DNA of 6,050 bases from assembly GCA_021839785.1 (NCBI GenBank), contig JAKCAB010000811.1, forward strand, positions 1 to 6,050, written 5' to 3'. A program made the position numbers and the translations under genes. Source of the DNA: a bacterium. GTDB taxonomy: Bacteria > Verrucomicrobiota > Verrucomicrobiae > Limisphaerales > J093. Below the pieces are notes generated by a model. It saw only the letters and a list, made by a program, of their open reading frames with translations. It was not told the origin of the DNA and did no database searches. Every line of letters starts with the position of its first letter. Positions within the stretch are counted from its first letter, which is position 1. Below, one piece after another: positions 5,725 to 6,050 of this stretch.

Positions 5725-6050
5725 TCAGCCGCCGCCGGCCTGCAGTTCGTAACTCAAAAACGAGAGACAATAGATCGCGGCCGTTTCGCTGCGCAGGACA
5801 AGCGGGCCCAGGCTGATCGGCACGGCGCCAGCGCCACAAATCGCTGCGATTTCCGTTGGCGTGAAGTCGCCTTCCGGGCCGATCCAAACCGCCACCTCCG
5901 CGGGCAATCGCCCGTGCTGGGCGCGAAAGGCCTCGATCGCCGCCCGCGGATGCGCCGCGCCGGGATGCAGCGACCCGACCAGCATGAGTTCGGCCCGCAC
6001 GCCCCCGGCGAGCACTTCCTTCAACGGACGCGGGGGCGCGATGTCCGGCA
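5725..6050 (-). CDS. rsmE: 16S rRNA (uracil-1498-N3)-methyltransferase RsmE, C-terminal part (5' end outside the window)
   Basis: The frame enters from the right edge and stops at 5727-5725, giving 107 residues of the C-terminal SPOUT domain. RsmE uses SAM to methylate N3 of U1498 in helix 44 of 16S rRNA within the 30S subunit. The evidence is VAVWIGPEGDFTPTEI followed by ISLGPLVLRSETAAIYCLS, the two loops that form the trefoil-knot SAM site in this family (typically GPEGG and LG..ILR.ETA). GPEGDF has Asp where many bacterial versions have Gly, a variant that keeps the loop length. A TTG at 6024 could be read as a start, but the frame continues upstream as PDIAPPRP, so it is internal. The gene converges on the sugar operon and is unrelated to it in function. 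Confidence 0.95.
   Translation of the reverse strand, partial: PDIAPPRPLKEVLAGGVRAELMLVGSLHPGAAHPRAAIEAFRAQHGRLPAEVAVWIGPEGDFTPTEIAAICGAGAVPISLGPLVLRSETAAIYCLSFLSYELQAGGG

Noticed and set aside
5725..6024. TTG at 6024 as the start of a short 99-residue protein
   Set aside because: The frame continues upstream to the window edge, and the protein is the C-terminal half of RsmE, so the TTG is an internal leucine codon.

Overview
The window is GC-rich bacterial chromosomal DNA. It carries a partial secreted beta-propeller protein on the minus strand at the left, a compact three-gene sugar-transfer and methylation operon on the plus strand in the middle, and the end of the housekeeping gene rsmE on the minus strand at the right. 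Three things point, by inference only, to Verrucomicrobiota of the Pedosphaera/Limisphaera type. The first is the secreted protein's architecture: a Sec signal, an 'LLNLDFGTG' beta-sandwich, FG-GAP/VCBS blades and an ASPIC/UnbV domain. The second is the absence of clear Shine-Dalgarno sequences. The third is the intergenic GTAGCCGC-type palindromic repeats. Planctomycetes or another deep-branching group cannot be excluded without a 16S or marker gene.

Layout. Positions 1-2106 (minus) hold one uninterrupted frame of 702 codons that runs off the left edge. Positions 2107-2664 are a divergent intergenic region. It has a good sigma70-like promoter for the left gene, a perfect 16-bp inverted repeat next to that promoter's -35 box, a REP-like palindromic element, and a weaker candidate promoter for the rightward genes. 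Positions 2665-5603 hold a GT4 glycosyltransferase, a SAM-dependent methyltransferase and a GT8-like glycosyltransferase, with gaps of 35 and 12 bp, very probably one transcript. Positions 5604-5724 lie between convergent genes and hold a second REP-like element. Positions 5725-6050 (minus) hold the C-terminal part of RsmE.

How the genes fit together. The GT4, methyltransferase and GT8-like proteins look like cytoplasmic enzymes that build and methylate a surface glycan or glycoconjugate. No flippase, polymerase or exporter is in view, so the product is unknown. The propeller protein is exported, is transcribed away from the operon and has its own promoter; nothing links it functionally to the operon. 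RsmE is an unrelated 16S rRNA methyltransferase.

I found no defence system, CRISPR array, transposase, tRNA or rRNA. The less ordinary signals are the palindrome beside the left promoter, the paired palindromic repeats on either side of the sugar operon, the regular seven-blade propeller, and non-canonical motifs in the methyltransferase and the GT8-like enzyme.
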